A stretch of DNA of 44,429 bases. Source: Chara braunii (Eukaryota > Streptophyta > Charophyceae > Charales > Characeae). The notes beneath the pieces were generated by a model. That model saw nothing but the letters and a program-made list of their open reading frames with translations, searched no databases and had not been told where the DNA came from. The stretch spans positions 1,367,217 through 1,411,645 of the forward strand of contig BFEA01000238.1 in NCBI GenBank assembly GCA_003427395.1. The letters run 5' to 3'. Within the stretch, counting starts at the first letter, position 1, and each line of letters begins with the position of its first letter. Both the position numbers and the translations under genes were made by a program. Of this stretch, positions 10,503 through 22,582 are shown one piece after another.

Positions 10503-11285
10503 TATGTCGAAACCTGTCAGGTTTATCAACGAGACAAACCTAGGACTCAGGCTCTGCTTAGGCTCATCAAGCCCTTACCGATTCCTGAAGTTCCTGGTCA
10601 AAGTGTGTCCATGGACTTCATGGACACTCTTGTGACTAGCAGGTCTGGAAAAAGGCACATCTTTGTTATAGTAGACCACTTTTCTAAGTATGAAAAACTA
10701 ATTGCTATGCCTGAAACTGCCAAGACTGATTACGTATTCAGACTGTTTATTAATAACTGGGTACGGGATGTTGGTTTACCCAAGTCCATAGTCAGTGATA
10801 GAGATGTTCACTTTACTGGCGAACTGTGGCAGAACACTGCCCAACAGATGGGAACCAGACTGCAAATAACGTAAGGGATCACCCTGAGTCAAACAGACAG
10901 GTGAAATAATTAAACAAAGTAGTGCAGCATTTACTAAGGAACTACATCAAGCCAAACCAAGATGACTGGGACGAGAAACTGCCTCTCGTCGCCAACCTGT
11001 ACAACAACGATGTACATAACGCTACTGGTATGACTCCCAACCAATTGCATCTTCATTGGAAGCCCTGTTCCGCCCTTGATTTTCTACTACCTGAGAAACA
11101 GGGCACTGCAACACCAGGTAGCGTAAAATTTGTTGTCAAATACGAACAGATGCTGCCATAGGCTGTTGAGCACATGTGGAAATCTCATGATGCTATGATT
11201 GCATCTGCGAATAAACGCAAACGACCTTTTAAGTTTCAAGTAGGGGACAGGGTCTGGGTAAAGTTATCTGAACATAAATTCAGTG
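10503..11285 (+). pseudogene. pol: Retroelement A integrase catalytic core and C-terminus
   Basis: The frame resumes at YVETCQ after the MITE. The core shows VSMDFMDTL (first Asp), IFVIVDHFSKY, and IVSDRDVHFTG (second Asp). A frameshift and stop near 10872 follow; the next frame gives HPESNRQVK, where the catalytic Glu is replaced by Lys (AAA at 10904). The sequence then runs through YNNDVHNATGMTPNQL to FKFQVGDRVWVK, with a stop at 11159. The C-terminal chromodomain-like tail is missing because the sequence is rearranged at 11281. Confidence 0.9.
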
Positions 11286-11326
11286 CCCTGTTCCTCAGGT
11301 AGTAGGAAATCAAGGGCGGAACAGGG
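11063..11326. repeat. 46-bp inverted repeat at the 3' end of retroelement A
   Basis: 11063-11108 and 11281-11326 are reverse complements at 44 of 46 positions, separated by 172 bp. The left arm is ordinary integrase coding sequence. The right arm sits where the integrase should continue (after QVGDRVWVK), so it is a templated inverted copy at a rearrangement junction. Homology stops abruptly at both ends of the arm. Confidence 0.92.
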
Positions 11327-11464
11327 AGTTGTCATTGCATTATTTACCTACTATAAGGTTGCCATTATATATGTATAAATATGTATACGTAAACGATTTG
11401 GACACAAACAAGCGCCAAGAGGACTTACACTCGAGCGTCTACGTCTCGTCCAATAACTCTATAT

Positions 11465-11880
11465 CAGACACGTTGTATAATAACTTGCACTGAAGCATCC
11501 CACCACTTTTTGAATGTCAGACAAACATAAGGTTCAACAAGTAGTATGGTAACTCACAACGGAGCACCTCACCACCCCTTAACACCTAGTCGTCCTAGTT
11601 CCGAACAAGTAGTAGAACTACCCTGACTTGAATACTCCATTACCGTTCAAGGTTTATCAGACTACAATCAAACAAGCAATAAGTCGACCCTCATTGAAGC
11701 TTCCTACTACCGATTCAATTTCGAGCAAGTGATTCTTACGAACAACATGTATGTTGTCAAATAGTATGATAACTCACACTGGAGCATCCCACCATCTGTC
11801 CGATACTAAATATCTTACGTACAAATGCATATAAGTAGTAAGACAACTCACACCGGAGTCTTACTACTATGTTATTTGTC
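11465..11880. repeat. Degenerate ~70-100 bp repeat array
   Basis: A motif like tagtatggtaactcacacgg followed by agcatcccaccac recurs near 11470, 11562, 11682 (weak), 11765 and 11836 with irregular spacing. No ORF. It lies between the broken end of retroelement A and the first 3.7-kb repeat copy. Confidence 0.6.
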
Positions 11881-14099
11881 GATGCACTTAACATTTTTGT
11901 CTTCCTTCACGCAAAGTTCTTTACATAACATATAGTTCTTTCACTTTATCGATGCTTTCTTTAGTAGAAAGTTAAGAACATATACGACACATAGTCGCAC
12001 AAGCAGTCGGATAGAGAGTCGTCCATTCTGGGTCGATAACATGGTCGGCTCCTAAAGCAATGAACCCCTGCCCCAGATTTGTTCACCTCACGTAACTTTC
12101 AGTTATTCTTATTTCTCTTGAGTTCAAGGTAACTTGGACGAAAAGAGTTAGAGGAGATAGAAAACGAGAATCATTTGGACAGGTATATGCAGATAAGATC
12201 GTTCGGGATATAATGGGTCAATCCTCGGGAAAAGGCTAAGTCTGATTATATTCATCCTCATTCTTTCACGACACCCATTGAAATTATTCAAAATCCTTGT
12301 ACTTTTACATGCAGGCAGGTGAAAGGAATTAAAAAAAATGTTTTTTTTTCTTTTCTAAAATACGCATAGTCAATCTCCTTGGCAAACATCTTTCTACCTA
12401 CCTGCACATAATGCCAAGAAAACAAGTGCAAAAAAGAACAATACAATCTCATACTCAAATTAGACATTTCCTTTCACATGCATGACTCACACAACTTTAC
12501 TCTACCTTTTCTTTTGAACATTCAAAACAAATTGGGTCAAGCAAACTGTAGGTTCACACAGGTGTGAAGGGAAATCTGAGTCAATCAACTGATTGACCTT
12601 GAGTGAATTTCGATCCGACTCACTCAAGAAAGCCGAGTAATATATCAATCACAAGAAAATGACCGCCGTAGAAAAATATGCGGCTCACAAATCCATAAGT
12701 TGTGACCTTTCTCCTCAATCACGGTCCACGTCCTCCTCAACTGTTCAAAAAAACATAGGTTGAACCACAAAAAAACTCAAGCGAGATAGCCCTCCAGAGG
12801 TTGTTCCCACGAATGAGTTTTCAAGTGGTGTCAATATCCCAAATTGTTTCAACATAGTCTCACTGCACTTTAACCACTAATGATACTCCCCAACCAACCT
12901 CAAGTTCACGCCGCCTCCATTCACCATGTCTGCTCACAATAGCCACATCGTGCATATCCCCTTCTCAAAATCAGTTTCACCTGGTCCCAAAATGGTCCCA
13001 GACGGTCTCACACCATCGCCCTCAATATTAGATGGTCCAAAACTCAAAATCGCTTGCTCGCCGCGCCGCAAAAAAATTAAAGGTGGCCCTGGCTCAAACC
13101 ACATGTGTCGCGAGTCCAATAGGCACTGCCTCGTCGGTCCATGCACCACTGCCGCACAGACCCAATCGTGCACCAGCACCATCCCAACCTCTAGGCTATA
13201 TCAAAATTCGCCATAATCGCCGCGCACCACAAAAAATGGAATTGCCGCTTGTTGCGCCGTCAAAACTGGTACCACGGCTGCCGTGTGGCACCACCGCGTG
13301 ATCACACCTCCAAAATGATTGATTCATCGTGCGGCAAAAATATGGCACACTACCCCTAAAAAAAAGTCATCGATGTGCCACCAACTTTGGCAGCATAATC
13401 CCACTAGATACACTGTCGTTGCCGTACCGCTGATTGAGCAACACTTCCCCACACTCACATTAAAAAAAAACACGGCGCTGCGCGACAAAATCCGGCAGCA
13501 CATTCCCTTAGGAAGGTTTAGTTGCCGCGGCAACATTCCGACAACATTCTCCCCACTAAGAGTGCAGTTGTCGCTGTGCCAAAAACCAAAAGCCGCCGCC
13601 GAGTCAAAATTTCGGCAGCGAAACCCCCGACAAACCCTTGCGGTTTGCCGCACTGTCCAGCCCTGACTCAGCCCACAGACCACGACACCCATGCTGAGGT
13701 GGGGCAGTGAGCTCCCAGCCTCGACTATGATTGCCCTCCTCCTCTAGTGCTCCAGCAGACCTTCACTCTCTTCTCCGACAACACTTTCTCTCATCCTCTC
13801 CAGCAACACCGCCCCACAGTAACAGCCAACCAACGTTCACTCAAGTGAATGGCCCAGCAACACTGCCATAGTGTGAGGCTGCTGGGTGGAGTGCTGGCCT
13901 TTCCACTCGAAGTCATGTGGGCAGCTGCTTTGCCCACATCCAGACAAAATTCGTCAGTGCTCCTGACCCTTGATCTAAATCAATGATCAGGAACGTAGTG
14001 CGTTGGTTTTCCCCTAGGGAAACCAAGTTCAACAACCCGCAAATGTACCTGGCCGTTTTCCCAGGCCAGGTGCTCCTGGAAATGGCTGTACTAAGCCAC

Positions 14100-14335
14100 T
14101 TATTGCTGCCTGCTCAAAACAAACAGGCGTAGTCCCATCAACCTCTGGAACCTTCCGGGGCCGCACATGTTCCACGACCATGACCGTATTCGCGGTTGCT
14201 TCCCTTCTCTCTTCATTTCTTCCTTTCTTCTCTCCCCCTTTTGTTTTTCCTTAACCCCCTTTGAGACCTCATGTTTCTCTGTGAGGGGGACAACCCAACG
14301 TTCAAAATTAATTGCCGCCCTCCCTCTTGTCATTT
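14100..14335 (-). CDS. Short ORF shared by both LARD-like copies
   Basis: In the element's own orientation this ORF starts MTRGRAAINFERWVVPLT and continues into a Lys/Glu/Arg-rich stretch. Copy 2 encodes the same (22834-22583) with few changes, then diverges after the charged stretch. It is 77 residues here and 83 there. I do not recognise it. Because DNA identity is high in general, conservation alone does not prove coding. Confidence 0.25.
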
Positions 14336-14776
14336 TGACAGAGTCGAACTAAAGGTAAGCTCAAAGGGGTTTCTTTCCCCTTGCCCTGACGCCCGTACCC
14401 GGACGTAAATTGCACCAAGTTCGGGCGTGCCATTGAGTGTTGTAGCCCGTTTTCTAAAACAAACGGGCGCAGCAACTATACTCCGGCAAAAAGGGGGGGG
14501 GGGGGTATCTCACAAAAAAAAAAAAAAATCTAAAAGAAATCTAACAATAACTAAGAAAAGAAAAAAAAAAACAAAAAGGAAAAGAAAGCTTACCTCAGAT
14601 TGCCTGCAGCCCGTTCATCGAAACGAACGGGCGCATAGAAACTCGTAGAACACAGAGGAGGGGGAGGAAATGTTGTGGCATGTATATTTGCATGTTCTAG
14701 TTGACAATTCATTCGATTTTGCTCATCCTATCAATAAAAGTACCTCGAGGATAGCAGCCAGGTAGACCACTTTTTG

Positions 14777-14781
<5 letters not shown>

Positions 14782-14834
<53 letters not shown>

Positions 14835-14856
14835 TTCTCTCTCTCTCTCTCTCTTA
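14782..14856. repeat. (CT)n microsatellite
   Basis: About 70 bp of CT repeats with one cccttt interruption. The matching position of copy 2 (about 23278-23300) has a much shorter run, so it expanded or shrank after duplication. Confidence 0.97.
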
Positions 14857-15209
14857 GTGTATAGTACCATGCTTTAAAGGTAGATTCATCCAACTTTCAC
14901 GTTGCCCCAATAACAACACTCGCCTGTTCATCAAATGAACGGGGGACTTAGTAATATCACGAACAAAAAGACAAAAAGACAAAAAAAATATAGAAGAAAA
15001 CGAAAAAAATCTAACTAAGGAAAATCTACAGCAAATCCTAAAAAACATCTAAGAAAAAAACGAAAAAAGAAAAACGAAAAAGAAAGAAAACACTTACCTC
15101 GCAGCAGTAAAACGGTCGCCCGCTTTTTCTGACGCTGACAAGTGCACTGGGCTGAAACGCCCCAGTCACTTCCGAAGGTGACATCTGTCGCTTCATAGTT
15201 AGTTTGGTT

Positions 15210-15212
<3 letters not shown>

Positions 15213-15243
<31 letters not shown>

Positions 15244-15256
15244 CCCCCCCCCCCCC
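15213..15256. repeat. Poly-T followed by poly-C tract
   Basis: About 30 T then about 14 C immediately before the antisense ORF of copy 1. Copy 2 has only short T and C runs at the corresponding place (23721-23738). Confidence 0.95.
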
Positions 15257-15259
15257 TCA

Positions 15260-15590
15260 ACGGTCGTTCGTGGTACACCCAAGAACTGGTGAAATACAGA
15301 CCCGAGTTAGAGTCCTAATGGACTCGAGATGTTTCTTGATTTATGTGTGTCATCCTTGCGCACGAGGCATGCAGTTTCTTTGGCGTGACCGATCTCTGTC
15401 GTGCGATCACAGGGATCACGGGGTCGAAATCGACCATGTCCCGCCAAAACCCAAACAGGGCAGCCCAACAAAAGAGCTAGCCCAACAACTGGTGAGATTC
15501 GATCCCCATGCCTGCGGGGTGAAAGTCTGGCATGATACCTACTGGGCGAGCTCCTGCTTCTGGTATAGCAACAGCAACCCTTCTACATGA
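15260..15590 (+). pseudogene. Antisense ORF remnant, copy 1
   Basis: Two blocks match the ORF at 23744-24036: NGRSWYTQELVKYRPELES near 15260, then KELAQQLVRFDPHACGVKVW near 15470-15530, ending at TGA 15588. A ~40-bp insertion relative to copy 2 and frame changes split them. Differences from copy 2 are mostly conservative (K/R, L/V, H/Q), which hints that this was once a real protein. Function unknown. Confidence 0.4.
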
Positions 15591-15795
15591 AGGGCTTTTT
15601 CCCAGTAGGCCCACCAACTACAGGGCTAGGCAGACTCTACCAGACTCACCTTGCCGAACAGTCGTCGCCCCGCCATCTAACCGGTTGGGGATTAGCCCGG
15701 TACACCCGGTATTGGCGTGTCAGCTCCCTGATTCGAATTAAAACCCGACGAACCCAAAAAATAAAAATAATAACTTCATATTCCTCTCGCACCGC

Positions 15796-16660
15796 CCCGG
15801 TGCGTCCCTCTTTTTAGTATTGTTAGCTCTGAATCACGTGGCTATTATTTTAGGTAGGATAAACCTAGTTTTACCATTTCCACGTCCGAGTGCCTCTGCG
15901 GCCCTGCTAGAAACTGCCAACTACCTCCATTACTCTCAGACGCCGCAAAAGTTCAAATTAAATTATTGAAAGTTTCAGTCTCTTGGTCATAAGTCATGTC
16001 TGAATAAACTTTTGGCAGACGTCAATCCCATCAAGTTCTTCAATTTAACGAAAGAGTCGAATAGTGTCTGACGTTTTAAAATCCCCGACAAATACCCTTA
16101 CCCTTGTCAAGGTATTTATTCCGACAACATTCCCAGATCCCATTGAATGACGTCCCTGTCGTTCACTAGCGAACGAAAACTCTTATAAAATGTCTCTGTG
16201 AGACCAAAATTACAATACTCAACAAATCAAACATTCGTCCAAAACCAAACCAGAGTTTTCCATCAGTGAAACAAAATTTATTCACATCACTATACCATCA
16301 GAACTTGGACCCAGGTCTAACCTTTGGAAGCCTTCAACTTAAGGGAAGTTTTTCAGAACAATCCCAGGATCATCCCATTCGCGGCCACTCAAAAGTTTTT
16401 GTCCCTCTGAATGGCACAAAGAACCCTTCAAGTAAATCCAAAACGAAATTCATTCAGTCGATACCTACGCTGCACCTAAGTAGAACTCAAGTGAGTCAGG
16501 AATAACCCCTGATAGGTCTTTTAAACATATCAACTTCCTAGATTTGTTCAAGCAAAGTCTGAATAACCCAAAGGTATATATCTGACTTAATATCACATCT
16601 TAACTAAGTAATAATTCATGTCACAACCCCTTTTTTGCATATAAGTCCTTGAAGAGCATA
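15796..16660. other. Unassigned sequence right of copy 1
   Basis: Nothing recognisable. Short ORFs (for example 16266-16505) have no domain. A GGTGCG remnant at 15802 may be all that is left of an LTR that should abut copy 1. Confidence 0.4.
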
Positions 16661-16664
16661 CTGA

Positions 16665-17325
16665 TCAAGACGGGTCTCCCTGTCGCAAGCAAACTCTTTC
16701 AAAGAACAGAGGATAACATCGATCAAGACAGATTTCGCTGCCGCAGACAAACTCTTTATTTTAGAAGAGAACATTGATCAAGACGGTTACCCCGCCGCAG
16801 ATGAACTCTTCTCTCTCTCAAAAGAAAATGTCGATCAAGCCAGGTTTCTCTGCTACAGACAAGTTCCTCCCTACTTCAAGTTTGAGAACAGAACGCCGAT
16901 CAAGACAGGTCGTCCTGCCACAGACAAACTGCTCTCCCTTAATCTTTGAAAAAAAACTTGATCAAGACAGATTGCTCTGCCGCAGATATACCCTTCAAAG
17001 ATTGGAAAAGAACTCTGATCAAGAAAGGTTTCCCTACCACAGACGGACTCCTCTCCATCAGAAGAAAATGTCGATCAAGACAGGTTTCCTTGCCGCAAAC
17101 AAGTTCCTCTCTACCTCAAGTTTGAGAACGGAACGCCGATAAAGACAAGTCTCCATGCCGCAGATGAACTGCTCTCAATTAATCTTTGAAAAGAAATCTG
17201 ATGAAGACAGATTGCTCTGCCGCAGATATACTCTTCAAAGTCCAGAGGAGAACTCTGATCAAGATAGGTTTCACTGCCGCAGACGGACTCTTGTTCTCCT
17301 CAAATTTTATCCAATGACAAAAAAT
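16665..17325. repeat. Satellite of ~56-65 bp monomers with a 240-bp higher-order unit
   Basis: Eleven monomers begin with gatcaagacaggttt-like sequence and contain ctgccgcagacaaactc. Monomers 4-7 (from 16833) and 8-11 (from 17073) match one-to-one at an exact 240-bp offset. As 240 is divisible by three, one plus frame stays open from 16774 to 17361 except for a single TCA-to-TAA change at about 17139. Confidence 0.92.
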
Positions 17326-18300
17326 AAAGGAGAATGCCACGACAAGTTGCCCTGTCAATGACGAATTGATTTGAGCTGCGACATGAAATTATTACAGTGA
17401 AATTTACTATACTTTATATCATGTCAAATGTTGTCAATTTTTCTGTGATATGCGTTGAGGAGTGTTATTATCCTCTTTAAGGGATAATATCTCGATACCA
17501 AACCCCGCTTTAGATTCGAGCCTCACCACATTTCCTCCGATTTCGGTGCTTTGAATACTCGACAATTTATCAGTATGAATAGGGTAACCCGACCCTTACT
17601 AAGAGAGATGTGAGCTCCCAACTCACCTTCTTTCCCAGCAAGGCGGACCGAATAAAAACAGTCGAGCTTGGGTGGTAAATCCAAACCCAATGCTTTTAGA
17701 GGTAACTACCCCGACCACCATAAAAATTGATGAGCACCTTCCACACCTTCATCCCTTTCAGTGATAGTGCAGTCTTCCTTCCTTGAATGACATAAGATCC
17801 GGATGAAAACATCCCACTATGGACCAGCAGTATAACTCCGACGCAGGCCTCACTATCACCTACAAAGCTCACAGTTTTATCGCAAAAATACCATGACATG
17901 ATAACCAACAAAATCTCAAAACTATAATGTTAAATATATAACTCAAATACATGTCTTATGGATAAAGAATACATATCCAAAATCACATTCATAAGGCAAG
18001 CACGTCACCATCCCGGCCAAAAGTCAGGTTGATCGAAGAAAAAAAAGATAACATATTCCTGCACTTGTCCATGATGGCAAAATAAGCAAAATGAACAATT
18101 TGAATCACGAATCAGGACGTAAATCAAAGAGTCTCTTTGAATATGCTTCTGCAGATATTTCAAACAACGTTTAAAAAAATCAAATTGCACTTTAACAAAT
18201 TAATCAAGATATTTATAGAATAATCTCACCAAAATTCTATTTATGAAAGGACGAAAATATAAAAAAGTTATGATCCCACACAAAATTACAAAGTTTGGTA
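17326..18300. other. Region downstream of gag B, mostly unassigned
   Basis: If retroelement B extends past gag, its pol would lie here on the minus strand. I see no RT, RNase H or integrase motif. An open minus stretch at 17911-17696 (71 residues, with WYFCDK and FVGDSEACVGVILL) is unrecognised and could be a chance ORF. The rest is AT-rich. Confidence 0.4.
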
Positions 18301-18329
18301 AAAATATCGAACCCCAAATTAAACGACTT

Positions 18330-19300
18330 ATTTTCCATCGACTTTTGACCCCTTACACCTACTCAGAGTATGTCTGACTTCACCACATATTTTACACACA
18401 ATGTTCTTCCAATAATTTGTCCCCCTCTTCGCTCGCTGCCCTTGTCGACTTTGAGACACTAACTTGGAACACTCCTCCTCCTAAGCAGCTGGCGCCGATA
18501 GGTCATTTAAACAAACTTTCCTATTCGTTTTACTTAAAACATGTCGATCCAATATTGGTTGTTTGCTTCCTTACTTTTCTTTCTAACGCTCATGACGTAA
18601 GCCCTCCTGAATGTCTTTCATTATTCCTCTCACTTATGAGAGTATTGAAATGAGGGTTGAATCCCGCTTGCTTTTATTATTTTAACATTCCCCCTAGACT
18701 GTACCAACCGAAGTTGCAGAAGAAGGACCCGAACAAAGTTTTCATTATTGAAATTTGAACGGATCCTCGTCCAGTCTGACTTGCAAGTTACCACATAGAT
18801 AAGCTCCTGCTACTCTGTCTCAGAAACTTTGTGAGGAAAATAAAACGTTTTTGTTTATCCGTTAAACCTTGTATCCGACGAGTGGTCCTTTCATAATCAA
18901 GAAGAAACTTCTCTTCTACTACGTACGCATCCCGCTTGACATTCTTCAAATCCTCTAATGTTGTCGATTTAGCCCCGAGCAAAAACTTTCATAACATGGC
19001 GTCTCAAAAATCCGACCATGTTGATGCTTAGACTATTTTCTGGACTATATCCACAAGATATTTTTCAACATATCTCAACACTCGTCGCAACAGTTTATGA
19101 TCATTCCAATTATTAATGGATGCAAGTTGCTCAAATTTCTCCAGGAAAGTGAAAACAAAGTTGTCATCGAACAAAGATATTTTTGTTTTTGGTAAGTTTC
19201 CTCTCTCCGTATCGCTCTGCTCTAAGAGATGAACTATCCTTTGGAGATTCGATATATCTCTATCTTGATGACCACCTTCGCTTTCACTTATTGCTTCCAT
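18330..19300 (-). pseudogene. gag: Retroelement B gag with zinc knuckle
   Basis: ATG at 19300 follows an AGGAAAA leader. The first 90 residues carry LPKTKISLFDDN, FLEKFEQLASINNW and LRRVLRYVEKYLVDIV, gag capsid wording of gypsy type. The same frame continues after stops through TLEDLKNVKRD, LLDYERTTRRIQGLTDKQKR and FIFLTKF. Further on, in another frame, CKICGEVRHTLSRC (18396-18355) is an intact CX2CX4HX4C knuckle. It lies downstream of a PBS and LTR of the same orientation. Several stops and at least one frameshift make it dead. No pol was found. Confidence 0.8.
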
Positions 19301-19487
19301 TTTTCCTGGCCATAACAGAAAACCAGGTGGAACGTTAGTCTAACTATATACAATCTAATTTGATTATTTAATCCTACTCCACATTCGCACAAATATTACA
19401 TATTTAATACTCCCCTTACCCCCTTCGAAATAATTCAATAAAATACCCAAGTGTCGTTCCGCGAGGGACAACGATAGTTTGCCATTA

Positions 19488-19505
19488 TCCTCGGCAGCGG
19501 TGCCA
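19488..19505 (-). promoter_or_regulatory. Primer-binding site of retroelement B
   Basis: On the minus strand it reads TGGCACCGCTGCCGAGGA, matching the tRNA-Asp(GTC)-complementary PBS TGGCGCCGTTGCCGGGGA used by many plant gypsy elements at 15 of 18 positions. It lies 2 nt downstream of an LTR ending CTCGACA and 188 nt upstream of the gag ATG. Confidence 0.75.
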
Positions 19506-19507
19506 CC

Positions 19508-19980
19508 TGTCGAGCGCATTGGCTCCCGCCTTTTTGCAAAGTTCGGGAGCCCTCCCGACCATGTCACACAGGAGTTAAAACATAATATCAACAAAACAAC
19601 TCCGGAACGATGCATAATAATCCCACGAACCGTTGAAACGGGGGTGGTCGCATCGTTCCTTCGCCGCTCTAGCAGGGTGCGCCAGCTATACATCCCACGG
19701 TCCCCGACGATAGGATAGGTTCCCACGGGGCAGACACTTTTCTTCCCTAAGGGGTTGTCACCACCGTTAGGGGCGTATCCCTATTGAGCTACTAACCCAC
19801 GTGCAAAAACTTTTAGATGTAGTCGTAGAGGTAGATGAACCGAGGGCGTTTGCTTGTTCGCTGTAGTATAGATACGCTTGGTTAACGTCATGCGGACCCG
19901 AGCGTCGTCCGTTCCTCATGACGCTGATCTTCTAAATACGAAGCAGATGCCAATCGACTAGGACGGTCTTAGCCAAGCAT
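19508..19980 (-). mobile_element. 5' LTR of retroelement B
   Basis: Plus-strand start TGTCGAGCGCATTGG (LTR 3' end CTCGACA). It shares ordered blocks with 24244-24660: catgtMacRcaggag, aggatagg, gggcgtatcc, gagctac, cgagggcRttt, cggacccgWgcg and gactaggacg. The far end is uncertain because the terminal CCGACA seen in the other copy is not preserved. It should hold the promoter for gag B. Confidence 0.7.
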
Positions 19981-20515
19981 GAAACCCAATGTTATCCTAG
20001 TCTCTTTTAGACACATAGCCAAAATAAAGTTAGAATAACCATGCATACTTTTATCAAAAGGAATCGACCGTAGTCGATCAAATGCATATCCTTTCTGAAA
20101 TGATAGTTGAAAGAATACAAATCATCATTTAATACATCCAATAACACATGATCGAAATACAATTCGATCACCTCAGGTTAAACACCACAAAACAATTAAA
20201 CAACCCGCCAACAAGGAGTTGGTTACCGAAAATAACATCAATGCAGCTGACAAGGTAATCGATTGCCTTAGTTTTGACTTGATGAGACGCGCTACCAAAG
20301 TTATCCATTCAACCTACCGCCGACTTAAGACCAGTGTTCTTGGATAACTAGCTGCTTTGCATATGCTTCCTTGATCAAGTGCATTGCTTGAAGTGTTGCA
20401 TGCCTTTCCCTCTAGGAAGTGGTCTGGGGTACTCCTCCTCGCCTGAGCTCAAAGCTCAGATCTCAGAAGTCGGGCCGTCTCCATCGAATCGGCAAAGCAT
20501 CCCCCCATAGAACGG
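19981..20515. other. Unassigned spacer between LTR and copy 2
   Basis: No ORF or repeat recognised. If copy 2 and the LTR at 19508 belong to one element, its polypurine tract and 3' internal end would be here, but no convincing purine tract abuts the LTR. Confidence 0.4.
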
Positions 20516-22582
20516 TCCATTCTGGGTCGATAACAGGGCCAACTCCTAAAGCAACGAACCCCCGCCCCAGACGCTTCCCGAAGAAAAGAAAATGTGTTCA
20601 CCTCAAGTAACTTTCAGTTATTCTTATTTCTCCTGAGTTCAAGGTAACTTGAACGAAAATAGTCAGAGGAGATAGAAAATGAGAATTATTTGAACAGGTA
20701 TAGGCAGATAACGTCGTTTGGGATAGAATGGGTCAATCCTTGAGAAAAGGCTAAGTCTGATTATTTTTATCCTCATCATATTCACAAAATTTCTTTCACG
20801 ACACCCGTTGAAATTATTGAAAATACAAGTACTTTAGCATGCAGGCAGGTGAAACGCAGAAATAAGACATTCTTTTTCCTTTTCTCAAATACGCATAATC
20901 AATCTCCTTTGCAAGCATCTTTCTACCTACCTGCACATAATGCCAAAAAAACAAGTACAAAAAAAAACAATCCAATCCCATACTCAAGTTAGACATTTCC
21001 TTTCACATGCACAACTCGTACAACTTTACTCTACCTTTTCTTTTAAACATCAAAAACAAACTGGGTCAAACAAAGTGTGGGTTCACACAGGTGTGAATGG
21101 AAGCCTGAGTCAATCAACTAACTGACGTTGAGTAAAGTTTGAACCGGTTCACTCAAGAAAGTCGAGTAATATATCAATCACAAGAAAATGACCGTCGTAG
21201 AAAAATATACGGCTCAGAACTCCGTAAGTTGTGACCTTTCTTTTGAATCACGATCCACGTCCTCCTCAACTGTTAAAAAAAACAGAGGTTGAACCACAAA
21301 AAAACTCAAGCGAGATAGCCCCCCAGGAGGGTATCCCAAATTGTTTCAACATAGTCTCACTGCACTTTAACCACTAATGATACTCCCCAACCAACCTCAA
21401 GTTCACGCCGCCTCCATTCACCATGTCTGCTCACAATAGCCACACCGTGCATATCCCCTTCTCAAAATCAGTTTCACCTGGTCCCAAAATGGTCCCAGAC
21501 GGTCTTACACCATCGCCCTCAATATCAGATGGTCCAAAACTCAAAATCGCTTGCTCGGCGCGCTGCAAAAAAATTAAAGGTGGCCCTGGCTCAAACCACA
21601 TGTGTCGCGAGTCCAATAGGCACTGCCTCGTGCACTCACTCTGCACTCTCTTCTTGTCGCCGGTCCATGCACCACTGCCGCACAAACCCAATCGTGCACC
21701 AGCGCCATCCCAACCTCTAGGCCATATCAAAATTCGCCATAATTGCCGCGCACCACAAAAAATAGAATTGCCGCGTGCCGCGCCATCAAAACTGGTACCA
21801 CGGCTGTCGTGTGGCACCACCTCGTGATCACACCTCCAAAATGACTGATTCACAGTGCCGCAAAAATCTGGCACACTGCCCCCCCCAAAAAAATCGTCGA
21901 TGTGTCACCAACTTCGGCAGCATAATCCCACTGGATACACCGCCGTTGCCGTGCCGTTGATCGAGCAACACTTCCCCACACTCACATTAAAAGAACATCG
22001 GTGCTGCGCAGCAAAATCCGGCAGCACCTTCCCTTAGGAAGGTTCAGTTGCTGCGACAACAGTCCGACAACATTCTCCCGACTAACAGTGCAGTTGTTGC
22101 CGTGTCAAAAAAAAAACCCGCAGTTGAGTTAAAATTTCGGCAGCGTAACCCCCGATAAACCCTTGCCGCTTGCCGCACCGTCCAACCCTGCCGCAACCCA
22201 CAGGCCGCGACACCCATGCAGAGGTGGGGCAGTGAGCTCCGAGCCTCGTCTATGGCTGCTCTCCTCCTCCAATGCTCCAACAAACCTCCATTCTTTTCTC
22301 CAACAACACTTCCTCTCATCCTCTCGAGCAGCACCGCCCCACAGTAACAACCAGCCAACATTCACTCAAGTGAATGGCCAACAACACTGCCAGAAGTGTG
22401 AGGCTGCTGGGTGGAGTGCTGGCCTTTATAGCCAACCGAAGGCAGCTGCTTTGCCCAACAGCCAGACAAAATTCGTCAGTGCTCCTGACCCTTGATCTAA
22501 ATCAATGGCCAGGAGCTCAGTGCCAATCCCCAAATGTACCTGGCCGTTTTCCCAGGCCAGGTGCTCCTGGAAATGGTTGTAC

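Larger units (their letters stand above)
12022..15795 (-). mobile_element. LARD-like internal domain, copy 1
   Basis: Collinear with 20516-24236 over its whole length, by eye about 85-90% identical, starting at gtccattctgggtcgataac in both. Marked shared landmarks are an accATGtctgctcacaatag block at 12923, a ggtaagct block at 14351, a CT microsatellite and an antisense ORF near the right end. Copy 1 lacks a ~30-bp segment near 13135 and has a longer CT run and a T/C run. Orientation is taken from copy 2, whose right end abuts an LTR and PBS. In copy 1 that LTR is missing. Confidence 0.7.

Noticed and set aside
12926-13216. ORF starting MSAHNSH with a good start context, also at 21423
   Set aside because: Differences between the two copies are mainly amino-acid changing (T/I, S/L, A/P, C/R) and an indel shifts the frame, so there is no sign of constraint. 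It is also antisense to the inferred element.
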